From the NCBI RefSeq assembly GCF_013337685.1, contig NZ_SUQN01000001.1, positions 186,001-250,000 on the forward strand: a stretch of 64,000 nucleotides of DNA. Direction: 5' to 3'. Position numbers and translations under genes: made by a program. This DNA comes from Citrobacter gillenii (GTDB lineage Bacteria; Pseudomonadota; Gammaproteobacteria; Enterobacterales; Enterobacteriaceae). The notes beneath the pieces are model-generated. The model worked only from the letters and a program-made list of their open reading frames with translations, was not told the origin of the DNA and did no database searches. This document shows positions 1 to 12,570 of this stretch, piece by piece; within the stretch, counting starts at the first letter, position 1; the number at the start of each line of letters is the position of its first letter.

Positions 1-250
1 TATCAGATTCGATAGAGAACGCATGGTTGGTTTCAAAGATTTTGCCGATGGTGCCGTCTACAGGGGCAACCATTTTGTTACCGGTTGGTTTGATAGCGAT
101 GCCATCACCAACGATTTTTTCAGCAAAAACTACATCCGGCACGTCTTCGATGTTGACGATCTCGCCAGAGAGCGGAGCTATAATCTCAATAGTTCCGGTG
201 TCTTTCTTATCATCAGAAACCAGAGATTTCAGTTTATCGAACAAACCCAT
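1..250 (-). CDS. crr: PTS glucose-specific EIIA component, 5' part only
   Basis: The first 83 codons of EIIA-Glc are present; the rest lies beyond the window edge. The protein takes phosphate from HPr and passes it to glucose permease IIBC, and in its unphosphorylated form it inhibits non-PTS permeases and affects adenylate cyclase. The N-terminus ([17 protein letters not shown]) and the segment ending [10 protein letters not shown] are characteristic; that second stretch carries the first of the two conserved active-site-region histidines. The gene lies 40 bp downstream of ptsI on the same strand, as in the standard ptsHI-crr operon. Confidence 0.97.
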   Translation of the reverse strand, partial: MGLFDKLKSLVSDDKKDTGTIEIIAPLSGEIVNIEDVPDVVFAEKIVGDGIAIKPTGNKMVAPVDGTIGKIFETNHAFSIESD

Positions 251-290
251 GATCTTCTCCTAAGCAGTAAATTGGGCCGCATCTCGTGGA

Positions 291-2018
291 TTAGCAGATT
301 GTTTTTTCTTCAATGAACTTGTTAACCAGCGTCATTAACTCGTCCGTTGTCGGTTGAGCAAGAGCCTGCTCTGCTAACACCTTCGCATCTTCGAAGTTCG
401 TGTTACGGATAATCTTCTTAATGCGCGGGATAGAAATGGCGCTCATAGAGAATTCGTCCAGACCCATCCCCAGCAACAGAAGTGTAGCACGTTCGTCGCC
501 TGCAAGCTCACCACACATGCCGGTCCATTTGCCTTCAGCATGAGAAGCATCAATAACTTGCTTGATCAGCGTCAGAACAGATGGCGACATCGGTTGGTAA
601 AGGTGGGAAATCATATCATTACCACGGTCAACTGCCAGGGTGTACTGCGTTAAATCATTGGTGCCGATACTAAAGAAGTCAACTTCTTTGGCTAAATGAC
701 GTGCAATGGTTGCCGCAGCCGGTGTTTCCACCATCACGCCAATCTCAATGGTTTCGTCAAATGCTTTGCCTTCGTCACGCAGTTCCTGTTTGTAGATTTC
801 GATCTCTTTGCGCAGTGCGCGTACTTCTTCAACAGAGATGATCATCGGGAACATGATGCGCAGTTTGCCGAAAGCAGAAGCACGCAGGATGGCACGAACC
901 TGGTCACGCAGGATCTCTTTACGGTCCAATGCGATACGAATAGCACGCCAGCCCAGGAACGGGTTTTCTTCTTTCGGGAAGTTCATGTACGGCAGCTCTT
1001 TATCGCCGCCAATGTCCATGGTACGCACGATGACCGCCTGCGAGCCACAGGCTTCAGCAACGGCTTTATACGCAGCAAACTGTTCTTCTTCAGTTGGCAG
1101 CGAGTCACGGTCCATAAACAGGAATTCGGTACGATACAGACCCACGCCTTCAGCGCCATTACGCTCAGCGCCTTCAACGTCACGCACGGTACCGATGTTG
1201 GCGCACACTTCAACCTGATGACCGTCCAGCGTGATAGCTGGCAGATCTTTCAGCTTAGCGAGTTCCGCTTTCTCGGTAGCAACTTGCTCCTGAACGGCGC
1301 GCAGTTGCTCAATAACGTCGTTGGTTGGATTGACGTAAACCAGATTGTTTACGGCATCCAGAATCAGATAGTCGTCGTTTTTCACCTGAGAGGTGACGCT
1401 GCCGGTACCCACGATGGCAGGCAGTTCCAGAGAACGCGCCATGATTGAGGTATGGGAAGTACGTCCACCCGCGTCAGTGATGAAACCCAGCACCTTATTC
1501 AGGTTCAGCTGTGCGGTTTCTGACGGTGTCAGATCGGCGGCAACCAGGATAACTTCGTCCTGAATAGCGCTCAGGTCAATAATTGCCAGACCCAGGATGT
1601 TACGCAGCAGGCGTTTACCGATGTCACGTACGTCAGCCGCACGTTCTTTCAGGTATTCATCATCCAGCTCTTCCAGAGCGGTGGCCTGACCTTCGATAAT
1701 TTCATGCGCAGCTGCGTCAGCCGTCATGTGCTTATCTTTAATCAGGGCTATGATTTCCTGCTCCAGCTCCTCATCTTCGAGCAGCATGATATGCCCTTCA
1801 AAGATGGCTTCTTTTTCTTCACCGAACGTTTCACCAGCTTTGGTTTTGATCGCTTCCAGTTGCGCAGATGCCTTGGCACGACCGCTCAGAAAACGTTCAA
1901 CTTCCTGATCAACCTTGTCGGCAGAAATTTTTTTCCGGTCAATGACGATTTCGTCTTCTTTCAGCAGCAGTGCTTTGCCGAAAGCGATACCCGGGGATGC
2001 TAAAATGCCTGAAATCAT
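291..2018 (-). CDS. ptsI: PEP-protein phosphotransferase, PTS enzyme I
   Basis: Cytoplasmic enzyme I autophosphorylates from phosphoenolpyruvate and transfers phosphate to HPr, the first step of all PTS sugar uptake. At 575 aa it equals the E. coli length. The swivelling N-terminal domain carries the phosphorylated histidine in [13 protein letters not shown] (near residue 189). The C-terminal PEP-binding barrel has the GVMVETPAA and GTNDLTQY motifs and the catalytic cysteine in GMCGELAGD. It follows ptsH by 45 bp on the same strand. Confidence 0.99.
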   Translation of the reverse strand: MISGILASPGIAFGKALLLKEDEIVIDRKKISADKVDQEVERFLSGRAKASAQLEAIKTKAGETFGEEKEAIFEGHIMLLEDEELEQEIIALIKDKHMTADAAAHEIIEGQATALEELDDEYLKERAADVRDIGKRLLRNILGLAIIDLSAIQDEVILVAADLTPSETAQLNLNKVLGFITDAGGRTSHTSIMARSLELPAIVGTGSVTSQVKNDDYLILDAVNNLVYVNPTNDVIEQLRAVQEQVATEKAELAKLKDLPAITLDGHQVEVCANIGTVRDVEGAERNGAEGVGLYRTEFLFMDRDSLPTEEEQFAAYKAVAEACGSQAVIVRTMDIGGDKELPYMNFPKEENPFLGWRAIRIALDRKEILRDQVRAILRASAFGKLRIMFPMIISVEEVRALRKEIEIYKQELRDEGKAFDETIEIGVMVETPAAATIARHLAKEVDFFSIGTNDLTQYTLAVDRGNDMISHLYQPMSPSVLTLIKQVIDASHAEGKWTGMCGELAGDERATLLLLGMGLDEFSMSAISIPRIKKIIRNTNFEDAKVLAEQALAQPTTDELMTLVNKFIEEKTIC

Positions 2019-2063
2019 AACCCTACCTTACTTGTGACTGATATTGAAAAGAACTCGTTGAAC

Positions 2064-2321
2064 TTACTCGAGTTCAGCCATCAGTTTAACCAGATGCTCA
2101 ACTGCTTTCTGCTCGTCTTCGCCTTCTGCGGAAAGGGTAACAACGGTGCCCTGAGTCAGGCCCAGAGTCTGCAGTTTAAACAGGCTTTTGGCGCTAGCGC
2201 TTTTGCCGTTGGAAGTCACAGTAATTTCAGACGTAAAGCCTTTTGCTTCTTTAACGAACTGAGCAGCAGGGCGAGTATGCAGACCGTTCGGAGCGGTAAT
2301 GGTAACTTCTTGCTGGAACAT
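2064..2321 (-). CDS. ptsH: Phosphocarrier protein HPr
   Basis: This 85-aa carrier relays phosphate from enzyme I to the sugar-specific EIIA proteins. The active-site histidine lies in NGLHTRPA (His15) and the regulatory serine in SAKSLFKLQ (near residue 46). It is the first gene of ptsH-ptsI-crr, so the long untranslated region upstream of it must contain the operon promoters. Confidence 0.99.
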   Translation of the reverse strand: MFQQEVTITAPNGLHTRPAAQFVKEAKGFTSEITVTSNGKSASAKSLFKLQTLGLTQGTVVTLSAEGEDEQKAVEHLVKLMAELE

Positions 2322-2704
2322 TATATTTCCCCAACTTATAGGTTTAGTGTTGTGGAACTAAAGTCTAGCCTGGCGGCTCAACTTTAGCCTGTATTGTTAG
2401 CGTCGACCTAAACAGGTCGCGACACAAAAGGAGTTCGGTGCAATCCGTTGCGGGCAACTTCTTGCCACTGACGTTTCTTTCGTCATTAAACATTATGCCG
2501 CGAAAGGAAGAATTGAACCAAATCATTAAATCGATTCAGCTCGCGCTTTTCCTGTAACGATTAATTTCGCGCATCAAAATAATTAGTTTGGTTAAATACC
2601 AGTTCCGGCGGGTTGAATCAATGCCAGGTGGGGTGAAACTTTGAAGCAGGCCACAAAAAAGCACCCAAAAGGGTGCTTTTTTACGCGTTTTTAACATGCT
2701 GGCA
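2322..2704. promoter_or_regulatory. ptsH upstream regulatory region
   Basis: This 383-bp gap between cysK and ptsH holds no gene. It must contain the pts operon promoters, which in E. coli are several and CRP/Mlc-controlled; I could not place individual sites confidently. The cysK terminator occupies the cysK-proximal end (2655-2682). A 68-codon open frame crossing the region lacks a plausible ribosome-binding site and looks like noise. Confidence 0.6.
2655..2682 (-). terminator. Rho-independent terminator of cysK
   Basis: Perfect stem GCACCC / GGGTGC with a four-base loop, flanked by six As and six Ts, so it can work on either strand. It lies 23 bp past the cysK stop codon. Confidence 0.9.
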
Positions 2705-3676
2705 TTACTGTTGCAGTTCTTTCTCAGTAAAGAGATCGGCAAACAGTGCAGTGCTCAGATAACGCTCACCCGATGACGGTAGAATAACCACTATATTCTT
2801 ATTGGTAAAGGTTTCATCTTCCTGGAGTTTAAGCGCGGCAGCAACCGCGGCTCCTGAAGAGATTCCTGCCAGAATACCCTCTTCTTCCATCAAGCGACGC
2901 GCGGTAGAGATAGCCTCGTCGTTAGTGATGGCGACCACTTTATCAATCAGTTTCAGATCGAGGTTGCCCGGAATGAAACCAGCGCCAATGCCCTGAATTT
3001 TATGTGGGCCAGGCTTGAGTTCTTCACCCGCCAGCGCCTGAGCGATGACCGGAGAATCTGTCGGTTCCACGGCAACGGTGATCAAATCCGTTTTGCCTTT
3101 GGTCCCTTTGATATAACGGGAAACGCCGGTCAGCGTACCGCCGGTGCCAACGCCGGAGATAAACACATCCACCTGACCATCGGTGTCTTCCCAGATTTCC
3201 GGGCCGGTGGTTTTTTCGTGAATTTCCGGGTTAGCCGGGTTACTGAATTGCTGAAGCAGCAGGAATTTTTCCGGATTGCTGGCAACAATTTCTTCTGCTT
3301 TCTGAATCGCGCCCTTCATGCCTTTTGCGCCTTCAGTCAGCACCAGATTTGCACCCAGCGCTTTCAGCAGCTTACGACGCTCAATACTCATCGTTTCCGG
3401 CATCGTCAGGGTCAGCTTGTAACCGCGCGCGGCAGCAACGTAGGCCAGGGCAATACCGGTGTTACCGCTGGTCGGTTCAACCAGTTCAATACCCGGTTTC
3501 AGCACACCACGTTTTTCGGCATCCCAAATCATATTGGCACCAATACGGCATTTGACGCTAAAGCTCGGGTTGCGTGATTCTACCTTCGCCAGAATGCGTC
3601 CGTTACCGATACGGTTCAGTCGAACCAGCGGCGTATGACCGATAGTCAGCGAGTTGTCTTCAAAAATCTTACTCAT
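2705..3676 (-). CDS. cysK: O-acetylserine sulfhydrylase A (cysteine synthase A)
   Basis: PLP enzyme that makes cysteine from O-acetylserine and sulfide. The 323-aa length is normal. The PLP lysine is in SFSVKCRIG (Lys42), the substrate loop TSGNTG is at residues 69-74, and [10 protein letters not shown] binds the cofactor phosphate. CysZ, a sulfate importer, is the next gene upstream on the same strand, fitting a sulfur-assimilation pair. Regulation by CysB is known for the family, but I did not resolve its site in the 163-bp gap. Confidence 0.99.
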   Translation of the reverse strand: MSKIFEDNSLTIGHTPLVRLNRIGNGRILAKVESRNPSFSVKCRIGANMIWDAEKRGVLKPGIELVEPTSGNTGIALAYVAAARGYKLTLTMPETMSIERRKLLKALGANLVLTEGAKGMKGAIQKAEEIVASNPEKFLLLQQFSNPANPEIHEKTTGPEIWEDTDGQVDVFISGVGTGGTLTGVSRYIKGTKGKTDLITVAVEPTDSPVIAQALAGEELKPGPHKIQGIGAGFIPGNLDLKLIDKVVAITNDEAISTARRLMEEEGILAGISSGAAVAAALKLQEDETFTNKNIVVILPSSGERYLSTALFADLFTEKELQQ

Positions 3677-3839
3677 GGCCTGTCCTTAACTGTATGAAAT
3701 TGGGATACCGCATCAGCATACCTGTTGAGAAAGTATGGGGAAGTAAGGAAATCGCATATCTATATGCTGATGAGAAATAATGCCTTGCAGTATGGAATAA
3801 GAGCGGGCATAAGACGGCCCGCATTTACACATTTTTGCA

Positions 3840-4601
3840 TTACTTCCATAACGCGTGCTTAGCACGATAGCAATCTACCCACATTGCGGTGGCACCGCAA
3901 ACGGCAACCGGCATGATGAACATGTTGAGCACAGGGATCAGGGTGAACAGGCTGGTCAGCGCGCCAAACTGCATATTGGTGACTTTGCGCGTGCGCAGGG
4001 CGGTACGCATCTCTTTGAACGGCACTTTGTGGTTATCAAACGGGTAATCACAATATTGGATAGCCAGCATCCACGCGCTAAACAGGAACCACAGTACTGG
4101 CGCAACGGTCTGTCCAATGCCGGGGATAAAATAGAGCAGCAGCAGTACGACTGCGCGCGGAAGGTACCAGGCCAGCTTTTGCCATTCACGTTTCATAATA
4201 CGCGGAACATCTTTCATAATACCGAGCACGCCGGTGTCGGGTGGCGTTGCGCCGGTCAGTCGTGCTTCCAGTTGTTCAGCCAGTAAGCCGTTAAACGGTG
4301 CCGCGATCCAGTTGGCAAGCGTGGAGAAAAAATAGCCAAATACCAGCAGCACGGAGAATGTCACAATGGGCCACAGCAAATAACTGAGCCACTGTAGCCA
4401 GTCCGGAACATGACTCATTAGAGCGGGTATCCAGCTATCCAGTTGGCTAAATAACCACCAGAACGCGCCCCCCATCAGCAAAATGTTCACCAGCAACGGC
4501 AGGAGAACAAAGCGACGGATCCCCGGTTGGCTGATGAGCTTCCATCCCTGAGTAAAATAATAAAAACCGCTGCGTGGTACACTTGCAGATGATGAAACCA
4601 T
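3840..4601 (-). CDS. cysZ: Sulfate transporter CysZ
   Basis: Inner-membrane protein for high-affinity sulfate uptake. I use the start [12 protein letters not shown], giving 253 aa as in E. coli, rather than the 40-codon longer open frame, whose extra N-terminus is polar and not family-like; an AAGGAG lies upstream of this start. Hydrophobic segments and the conserved stretch [17 protein letters not shown] are visible. It is divergent from zipA and upstream of cysK. A GC-rich inverted repeat at 3803-3822 may weakly terminate it. Confidence 0.97.
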   Translation of the reverse strand: MVSSSASVPRSGFYYFTQGWKLISQPGIRRFVLLPLLVNILLMGGAFWWLFSQLDSWIPALMSHVPDWLQWLSYLLWPIVTFSVLLVFGYFFSTLANWIAAPFNGLLAEQLEARLTGATPPDTGVLGIMKDVPRIMKREWQKLAWYLPRAVVLLLLYFIPGIGQTVAPVLWFLFSAWMLAIQYCDYPFDNHKVPFKEMRTALRTRKVTNMQFGALTSLFTLIPVLNMFIMPVAVCGATAMWVDCYRAKHALWK

Positions 4602-4831
4602 AGTCGGGACATGCTCCTTGTGGTCTAAGTCCAGGTCAACTTCGCGTATATTACCGGGTTGTTGAGCGTTAGGCTGTTCAGAAATGTTCGAAAAAACAGC
4701 AAAAAGCACGATTTTATTCATCTTTATGCTGTGAAAGCCAAGAGTACACTTGCACTAGACGTAATCGGCAAATACTCTTAGTGAGTAAATGTTTGCCGTG
4801 GTGGCAAGGTGTTAGAACAACAGAGAATATA

Positions 4832-5821
4832 ATGATGCAGGATTTGCGTCTGATATTAATCATTGTTGGCGCGATCGCCATAATCGCTTTACTGGTACAT
4901 GGTTTCTGGACTAGCCGTAAAGAACGGTCTTCTATATTCCGCGATCGCCCACTGAAACGCATGAAGTCTAAACGTGATGACGAGGATTCTATCGGCGATA
5001 ACGTCGAGGAAGACGAAGGCGTGGGCGAAGTCCGCGTACATCGTGTGAATCATGCTCCCGGCAGCGGTCAGGAACATGGTGTTCCTCCTCAGTCGCCGCA
5101 ACACCAGTACCAGCCGCCTTATGCGTCTGCTCAGCCGCGTCAACCCGCGCAGCAGCCCGCTGAAGCGCCGGTACCGCCGCCGCATGTTCAGCCTGTGCAG
5201 CAGCCTGTACAACCGGTGTCGCATCAGCCTGTACCACAGCAGCCGATGCAGCACCAGCCGGTCGCGCCGCAAGTTCAGCAGCCGGTGCAGCATGCGCCAC
5301 AGCCTGCACCGCAGGCCTTCCAGCCAGCCGAGCCTGTCGTTGAGCAACCGCAGCCAGAGCCGGTCGTTGAGCCAGCGCCCGTTGTGGAAAAACCGCAGCC
5401 TAAAGAAACGGTCATTATTATGAACGTGGCGGCACATCATGGCAGCGAACTCAATGGCGAAGTGCTGCTCAACAGCATTCAGCAGGCAGGCTTTAAATTT
5501 GGCGATATGAATATTTTCCATCGTCATCTGAGCCCCGATGGCAGCGGCCCGTCACTGTTCAGTCTGGCCAATATGGTGAATCCGGGGACATTCGACCCTG
5601 AGATGACCGGCGATTTCACTACGCCTGGCGTGACTATCTTTATGCAGGTGCCGTCCTACGGGGACGAGCTGCAAAACTTTAAGCTGATGCTGCAGTCAGC
5701 GCAGCACATCGCCGATGAAGTGGGTGGTGTGGTGCTCGACGATCAACGTCGCATGATGACGCCGCAGAAACTGCGCGAGTATCAGGACCGCATCCGCGAC
5801 GTTATAGAATCTCACGCCTGA
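4832..5821 (+). CDS. zipA: Cell division protein ZipA
   Basis: Essential divisome protein that anchors FtsZ to the inner membrane. The sequence shows an N-terminal membrane anchor ([20 protein letters not shown]), a basic/acidic segment, a long Pro/Gln-rich linker and a C-terminal FtsZ-binding domain beginning near [14 protein letters not shown] and ending in [14 protein letters not shown] start at MMQDLRL (329 aa), the family N-terminus; the longer frame adds 17 unsupported residues. The linker length and P/Q content vary between species, so the repetitiveness is ordinary. Confidence 0.98.
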   Translation: MMQDLRLILIIVGAIAIIALLVHGFWTSRKERSSIFRDRPLKRMKSKRDDEDSIGDNVEEDEGVGEVRVHRVNHAPGSGQEHGVPPQSPQHQYQPPYASAQPRQPAQQPAEAPVPPPHVQPVQQPVQPVSHQPVPQQPMQHQPVAPQVQQPVQHAPQPAPQAFQPAEPVVEQPQPEPVVEPAPVVEKPQPKETVIIMNVAAHHGSELNGEVLLNSIQQAGFKFGDMNIFHRHLSPDGSGPSLFSLANMVNPGTFDPEMTGDFTTPGVTIFMQVPSYGDELQNFKLMLQSAQHIADEVGGVVLDDQRRMMTPQKLREYQDRIRDVIESHA

Positions 5822-5850
5822 TTGCCCTCTGGCGTGACATCTCCTTTCTG

Positions 5851-5875
5851 AACCCCCGCCTGTCGGGGGTTTTTT
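5851..5875 (+). terminator. Terminator between zipA and ligA
   Basis: Stem AACCCCCG / CGGGGGTT with a short loop followed by a T run, 30 bp after the zipA stop and just before the ligA start. Confidence 0.88.
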
Positions 5876-5883
5876 ATCATTGA

Positions 5884-7908
<2,025 letters not shown>

Positions 7909-7909
7909 G

Positions 7910-8128
7910 ATGGAAAAAGAGCAGCTGATTGACATCGCTAATACCGTCATGCCCTTTGGCAAATACAAAGGGCGTCGGTTGATTGATGTGCCGGAAGAGT
8001 ATCTGCTGTGGTTTGCCCGTAAGGATGAATTTCCACCGGGCAAACTGGGCGAGCTGATGCAAATTACGTTGCTGATTAAAACCGAGGGGCTGACGCAGCT
8101 GGTACAGCCCCTAAAACGTCCGCTTTAA
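7910..8128 (+). CDS. ypeB: DUF3820 protein YpeB
   Basis: A 72-aa protein of unknown function. The motif MPFGKYKGRRLIDVPEEYLLWF is typical of DUF3820, a small family resembling a domain appended to some exonucleases. It starts 2 bp after ligA and is probably co-transcribed. Its stop overlaps that of convergent yfeH by 4 bp. Confidence 0.93.
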   Translation: MEKEQLIDIANTVMPFGKYKGRRLIDVPEEYLLWFARKDEFPPGKLGELMQITLLIKTEGLTQLVQPLKRPL

Positions 8129-9123
8129 GCCTTTGCGGCGCGGCCTTCCTGCTGCGCCTGCAAGGCGTCAGTTTGTCGCTTATAGCGACGAGCCATCACC
8201 GCGCAGACCATCAGCTGGATTTGATGGAATATCATCAACGGCAGCACCATCATGCCGATCACCGACGTCGGGAACAGAATGTTTGCCATGGGGATCCCGT
8301 TCGCCAGGCTCTTTTTCGACCCGCAGAATACAATGGTGATTTCATCGGCCTTATTGAAACCGCATTTACGTGCTACAAAGACATTTATCCCGATCACAAT
8401 AGCCAGCAGTACGACGCTGACTACCACGATAAACAACAGTGAACCTACCCCGACTTTGTGCCAGATCCCATTCACCACGGCTTCGCTGAAGGCAGAATAA
8501 ACCACCAGCAGAATCGAAGACTGGTCCGTTTTAGCGATCCATTTTTTATGTTGTGACACCCAGTTACCAATCCACGGGCGTGAAAGATGCCCCAGCACGA
8601 ACGGCAGCAGCAGCTGCAGCATGATTTTACCCACCTGCTCAAGGCTGCCTTCTGCGCCATGCATATTCATCACCAGACCGACCAACAACGGTGAGAGAAA
8701 AATACCCAACAGGCTGGAGGCGGAGGCAGAGCACACGGCGGCTGCCACGTTACCACCGGCCAGCGAGGTGAAGGCAATCGCCGACTGCACCGTGGCAGGC
8801 AAAATGCACAGATACAGGAAACCCGTGTACAGCATCGGATCGACGTTAACCGGTGCCCACCAGGCAAACAGCACGCCCAGCACCGGGAAGACGACAAAGG
8901 TGCTGCACATCACCCACAGATGCAACCGCCAGTGGCTACCGCCGGCAATAATGGCTTCTCGTGAGAGTTTGGCCCCATGCATAAAGAACAGCAGGGCAAT
9001 CGCTGCGGTGGTTAACCCTTCAAAGAAAGGGACAAATCCACCCTCGGCGGGAAAAAAAGAAGCCAGTAACACAACGGTAATCAGCGTCAACGTGAACGGA
9101 TCGAGGATACGAAAAAGTTTCAT
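8125..9123 (-). CDS. yfeH: Bile acid:sodium symporter family protein YfeH
   Basis: A 332-aa inner-membrane protein with about ten hydrophobic segments, of the BASS-related family (SBF-like). The substrate is unknown. Family-type signatures include the segment FTSLAGGNVAAAVCSASASS and CGSKKSLANGIPMANILF. It diverges from the LysR gene yfeR across 89 bp, a layout typical of a regulator and its target, but no target has been shown here. Confidence 0.95.
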   Translation of the reverse strand: MKLFRILDPFTLTLITVVLLASFFPAEGGFVPFFEGLTTAAIALLFFMHGAKLSREAIIAGGSHWRLHLWVMCSTFVVFPVLGVLFAWWAPVNVDPMLYTGFLYLCILPATVQSAIAFTSLAGGNVAAAVCSASASSLLGIFLSPLLVGLVMNMHGAEGSLEQVGKIMLQLLLPFVLGHLSRPWIGNWVSQHKKWIAKTDQSSILLVVYSAFSEAVVNGIWHKVGVGSLLFIVVVSVVLLAIVIGINVFVARKCGFNKADEITIVFCGSKKSLANGIPMANILFPTSVIGMMVLPLMIFHQIQLMVCAVMARRYKRQTDALQAQQEGRAAKA

Positions 9124-9212
9124 AAAAGCTCCTGGAATTCGGTCGTACTAGTTTGCGTTTTTCTGTTTGAGAAATAAAATTGATTTATTGCATCCATATA
9201 TGAATTAAATCG

Positions 9213-10139
9213 ATGAATTACTCTCTGCGTCAATTGCGTATTTTTGTCACCGTCGCTCGGGCTAAAAGCTTTAGTCGGGCGGGGGACATCATCGGCTTAA
9301 GCCAGTCGGCGGTGAGCCACAGCGTAAAAGAGCTGGAAGGGCAGACGGGCGTGCGCCTGTTGGACAGGACCACGCGAGAGGTGGTGCTTACCGACGCCGG
9401 ACAACAGCTGGCAGCACGCCTTGAGCGTATCCTGGATGAGCTGCACAGCACGCTGCGCGAAGCCGGACAGGTTGGCACGCAGCTTACCGGTACAGTTCGT
9501 GTTGCGGCCAGCCAGACCATCTCTGCCCATCTTATTCCCCAGTGTATTGCCCAGAGTAATGTGCTTTATCCCGCGATCGATTTTGTCCTGCATGACAGGC
9601 CGCAGCAGTGGGTACTGGAAAGTATTCGTCAGGGGGAAGTGGATTTCGGCATTGTTATCGATCCGGGTGCGGCAACGGACCTGCAGTGTGAAGCGGTGCT
9701 GTCGGAACCCTTCCTGCTGCTGTGTCGGGAGGATCATCCTTTAGCCGAGCGGGAGTGGGTTAATTGGCAGGATCTCCTGCACGAACGTCTGGTGTTGCAG
9801 GATTACGCCTCTGGTAGCCGACCGCTGATTGATGCGGCACTGGCCCATTTCTCCATTGATGCCAACATTGTGCAGGAGATAGGCCACCCGGCAACGCTCT
9901 TTCCGATGGTCGAAGCGGGGATTGGTATCAGCGTACTGCCCGCGCTGGCGCTCCCCCTGCCGCAGGGCAGCCATTTGCAGGTCAAACGTCTGACGCCGGT
10001 GGTTGAACGACAGCTGATGCTGGCTCGACGTAAAAATCGCTCTTTATCGACCGCCGCTCAGGCATTGTGGGACGTCGTGCGCACACAGGCCAGTGAATTA
10101 ACTGCCGGTCGTGCGCGGGATCCGCTGTATCAGTTATAA
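9213..10139 (+). CDS. yfeR: LysR-family transcriptional regulator YfeR
   Basis: 308-aa LysR regulator: N-terminal winged helix ([21 protein letters not shown] ... [13 protein letters not shown]) and a periplasmic-binding-like effector domain. The length equals E. coli YfeR. In Salmonella, YfeR has been linked to osmolarity-dependent expression and to yfeH. The divergent arrangement with yfeH is kept. In E. coli, yfeN lies between yfeR and xapA; here it is missing. Confidence 0.94.
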   Translation: MNYSLRQLRIFVTVARAKSFSRAGDIIGLSQSAVSHSVKELEGQTGVRLLDRTTREVVLTDAGQQLAARLERILDELHSTLREAGQVGTQLTGTVRVAASQTISAHLIPQCIAQSNVLYPAIDFVLHDRPQQWVLESIRQGEVDFGIVIDPGAATDLQCEAVLSEPFLLLCREDHPLAEREWVNWQDLLHERLVLQDYASGSRPLIDAALAHFSIDANIVQEIGHPATLFPMVEAGIGISVLPALALPLPQGSHLQVKRLTPVVERQLMLARRKNRSLSTAAQALWDVVRTQASELTAGRARDPLYQL

Positions 10140-10321
10140 GCGCCCCCCATGCCATTTCCGGCAGGAGAATAATGTGAAGTTGGGCGGGTTTAGCGCAACT
10201 CATCAATACCGATTTACTATCGATCGACGGGAAAAACTGTATTGGTAATCGATTGCGTAGTCTCGTTATAACATCGGGGTACGCTACGTTATTTTCGATT
10301 ACTCAGTTTTAAGGACATCTC
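10140..10321 (+). promoter_or_regulatory. xapA promoter region
   Basis: 182 bp without a gene. Two related elements, TATCGATCGA and GTAATCGATTGCG, lie close together upstream of xapA and could be XapR half-sites, but I know no precise consensus to test them. The xapA ribosome-binding site is AAGGA, 8 bp before the ATG. Confidence 0.4.
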
Positions 10322-11155
10322 ATGAGCCACACTCTTTTCTCTCAGAATCCCTGGTATAGCGCCGATATCATTCGTGGTTATAAACCTAACTTCACGCCAC
10401 GCGTGGCGTTTATTCTCGGCTCCGGGCTGGGCGCGTTGGCCGAGCAAATCGAGGATGCGGTGGCGATCTCTTACGAGAAGCTGCCAGGGTTCCCGGTCAG
10501 CACCGTACATGGACATGCGGGGGAACTGGTGCTGGGGAATCTGGCTGGCGTTCCTGTGGCCTGCATGAAAGGGCGTGGGCACTTTTACGAAGGTCGCGGT
10601 ATGACGGTGATGACCGATGCTATTCGTACCCTTAAACTGCTGGGCTGCGAACTGCTATTTTGCACCAACGCGGCGGGTTCTTTACGTCCTGAAGTCGGTC
10701 CGGGCAGCCTGGTCGCGCTCAGCGATCACATTAATACCATGCCAGGCACGCCAATGGTTGGACTCAACGATGAGCGTTTTGGCGAGCGTTTCTTCTCGCT
10801 GGCGAACGCCTACGATGCAGACTACCGTGCGATCCTGCAAACCGTAGCGAAAGAAGAAGGATTCCCGCTGAGCGAAGGCGTATTTGTCTCCTATCCGGGA
10901 CCGAACTTTGAGACGGCGGCAGAAATTCGCATGATGCAGATTATTGGCGGTGATGTGGTTGGTATGTCGGTGGTCCCTGAAGTTATCGCTGCACGTCACT
11001 GTGAATTGAAGGTGGTTGCGGTTTCTGCCATCACCAACCTGGCAGAAGGGCTGGGGGATGTGAAGTTATCCCATGCCCAGACGTTGGCGGCGGCGGAACT
11101 CTCCCGACAGAACTTCATCAATTTGATCTGCGGCTTCTTGCGCAAGCTGGCCTGA
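10322..11155 (+). CDS. xapA: Xanthosine phosphorylase (purine nucleoside phosphorylase II)
   Basis: 277-aa PNP-family enzyme that phosphorolyses xanthosine, inosine and guanosine to base plus ribose-1-phosphate. Key motifs are GSGLGALA (phosphate loop), HGHAGELVLG, GRGHFYEG, NAAGSL and the active-site region MSVVPEVIAARH followed by VSAITNLAEG. It is followed by xapB and xapR, forming the xanthosine utilisation cluster, here in the order xapA-xapB-xapR on the plus strand. Confidence 0.98.
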   Translation: MSHTLFSQNPWYSADIIRGYKPNFTPRVAFILGSGLGALAEQIEDAVAISYEKLPGFPVSTVHGHAGELVLGNLAGVPVACMKGRGHFYEGRGMTVMTDAIRTLKLLGCELLFCTNAAGSLRPEVGPGSLVALSDHINTMPGTPMVGLNDERFGERFFSLANAYDADYRAILQTVAKEEGFPLSEGVFVSYPGPNFETAAEIRMMQIIGGDVVGMSVVPEVIAARHCELKVVAVSAITNLAEGLGDVKLSHAQTLAAAELSRQNFINLICGFLRKLA

Positions 11156-11170
11156 ATAAAAACGATAACT

Positions 11171-11196
11171 GACCCCGCTTGCGGGGTCTTACTTTT
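11171..11196 (+). terminator. Terminator-like hairpin between xapA and xapB
   Basis: Perfect 8-bp stem GACCCCGC / GCGGGGTC with a TT loop, then a T-rich tail (TTACTTTTTT). Because xapB lies only about 20 bp further on and is on the same strand, this probably attenuates read-through or stabilises the 3' end of xapA mRNA. Confidence 0.75.
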
Positions 11197-11214
11197 TTGG
11201 CAAGGAACGGAAAA

Positions 11215-12471
11215 ATGGGTATCGCCTCACGCTTAAAGCTCATGTCGTTTTTGCAATATTTCATCTGGGGAAGCTGGTTGGTGACCCTGGGTTCTTACAT
11301 GATCAACACTCTGCATTTTACCGGTGCCAACGTGGGTATGGTTTATAGCTCGAAAGGGTTGGCGGCGATTATTATGCCTGGCATCATGGGGATCATCGCG
11401 GATAAATGGCTGCGCGCCGAACGCGCCTACATGCTGTGTCACCTGGTATGCGCGGGTGTGCTGCTGTATGCCACCACCGTGACCGATGCAGATACCATGT
11501 TTTGGGTGATGCTGATTAACGCCATGGCTTATATGCCGACGATTGCGTTGTCGAACAGCGTCTCATACTCCTGCCTGGCGCAATCCGGCCAGGATCCGGT
11601 CACGGCTTTCCCGCCGATTCGCGTGTTTGGCACGATTGGCTTTATTGTGGCTATGTGGACGGTAAGCCTGATGGGACTGGAACTGAGCAGTGCTCAGCTG
11701 TATATCGCCTCCGGCGCCTCATTACTGCTGGCGATGTACGCGTTTACCTTACCGAAAATCCCGGTTGCTGAGAAGAAAGTGGCAACGACGCTTGCTGGTA
11801 AGCTGGGACTGGATGCGTTTGTGCTGTTTAAAAATCCGCGTATGGCGATATTCTTTCTCTTTGCCATGATGCTGGGGGCGGTACTGCAAATCACCAACGT
11901 CTTTGGTAATCCGTTCCTGCATGATTTTGCCCGTAACCCTGAATTTGCTGGCAGCTTTGTCGTGAAATACCCCTCTATTTTGCTGTCGGTGTCGCAGATG
12001 GCGGAAGTGGGCTTCATTCTCACCATTCCGTTCTTCCTCAAACGCTTTGGGATTAAAACGGTGATGCTGATGAGCATGCTGGCGTGGACGCTGCGTTTTG
12101 GTTTCTTTGCGTTTGGCGATCCGTCACCGTTTGGCTTTGTGCTGTTACTGATGTCGATGATCGTTTACGGTTGCGCGTTTGATTTCTTCAACATATCCGG
12201 ATCGGTGTTCGTTGAGCAGGAAGTCAGTTCCAACATTCGCGCCAGCGCACAGGGGCTGTTTATGACCATGGTGAACGGCGTCGGGGCGTGGGTAGGTTCA
12301 ATCCTGAGCGGCATGGCGGTGGACTATTTCTCCGTCGATGGCGTGAAGGACTGGCAAACCATCTGGTTGGTGTTTGCGGCTTATGCGCTGGCGTTGGCCG
12401 TCATTTTTGCGCTGTTCTTCAAATACAAGCATGAGCCGGAAAGGTCCGTGCAGAAATCGCTGGCACATTAA
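11215..12471 (+). CDS. xapB: Xanthosine permease, NHS-family MFS transporter
   Basis: 418-aa inner-membrane proton symporter for xanthosine, with about 12 membrane segments. I start at MGIASRLKLMSFLQ (SD AAGGAACGG upstream), giving the E. coli length; a longer frame adds 12 residues without support. Conserved stretches include FIWGSWLVTLGSYM and FFNISGSVFVEQE, shared with the nucleoside permease NupG. Confidence 0.97.
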   Translation: MGIASRLKLMSFLQYFIWGSWLVTLGSYMINTLHFTGANVGMVYSSKGLAAIIMPGIMGIIADKWLRAERAYMLCHLVCAGVLLYATTVTDADTMFWVMLINAMAYMPTIALSNSVSYSCLAQSGQDPVTAFPPIRVFGTIGFIVAMWTVSLMGLELSSAQLYIASGASLLLAMYAFTLPKIPVAEKKVATTLAGKLGLDAFVLFKNPRMAIFFLFAMMLGAVLQITNVFGNPFLHDFARNPEFAGSFVVKYPSILLSVSQMAEVGFILTIPFFLKRFGIKTVMLMSMLAWTLRFGFFAFGDPSPFGFVLLLMSMIVYGCAFDFFNISGSVFVEQEVSSNIRASAQGLFMTMVNGVGAWVGSILSGMAVDYFSVDGVKDWQTIWLVFAAYALALAVIFALFFKYKHEPERSVQKSLAH

Positions 12472-12570
12472 TCCTTACCTGCGGCGGGCTAATGCTGCCC
12501 GCCGTTTTATGTTCTGCGATGCAATGTGGTAACTTTGCGCATTATCTTTCTCCGCTGGAGCGCATTACTC

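Noticed and set aside
696-1448. 250-codon open frame antisense to ptsI
   Set aside because: Composition artefact; ptsI covers it fully.
2536-2742. 68-codon frame between cysK and ptsH
   Set aside because: Overlaps the cysK terminator, has no SD, and has no recognisable sequence features.
5090-5400. Repeat-like CAGCCG-rich DNA
   Set aside because: This is the Pro/Gln-rich linker of ZipA, not a tandem repeat array or CRISPR.
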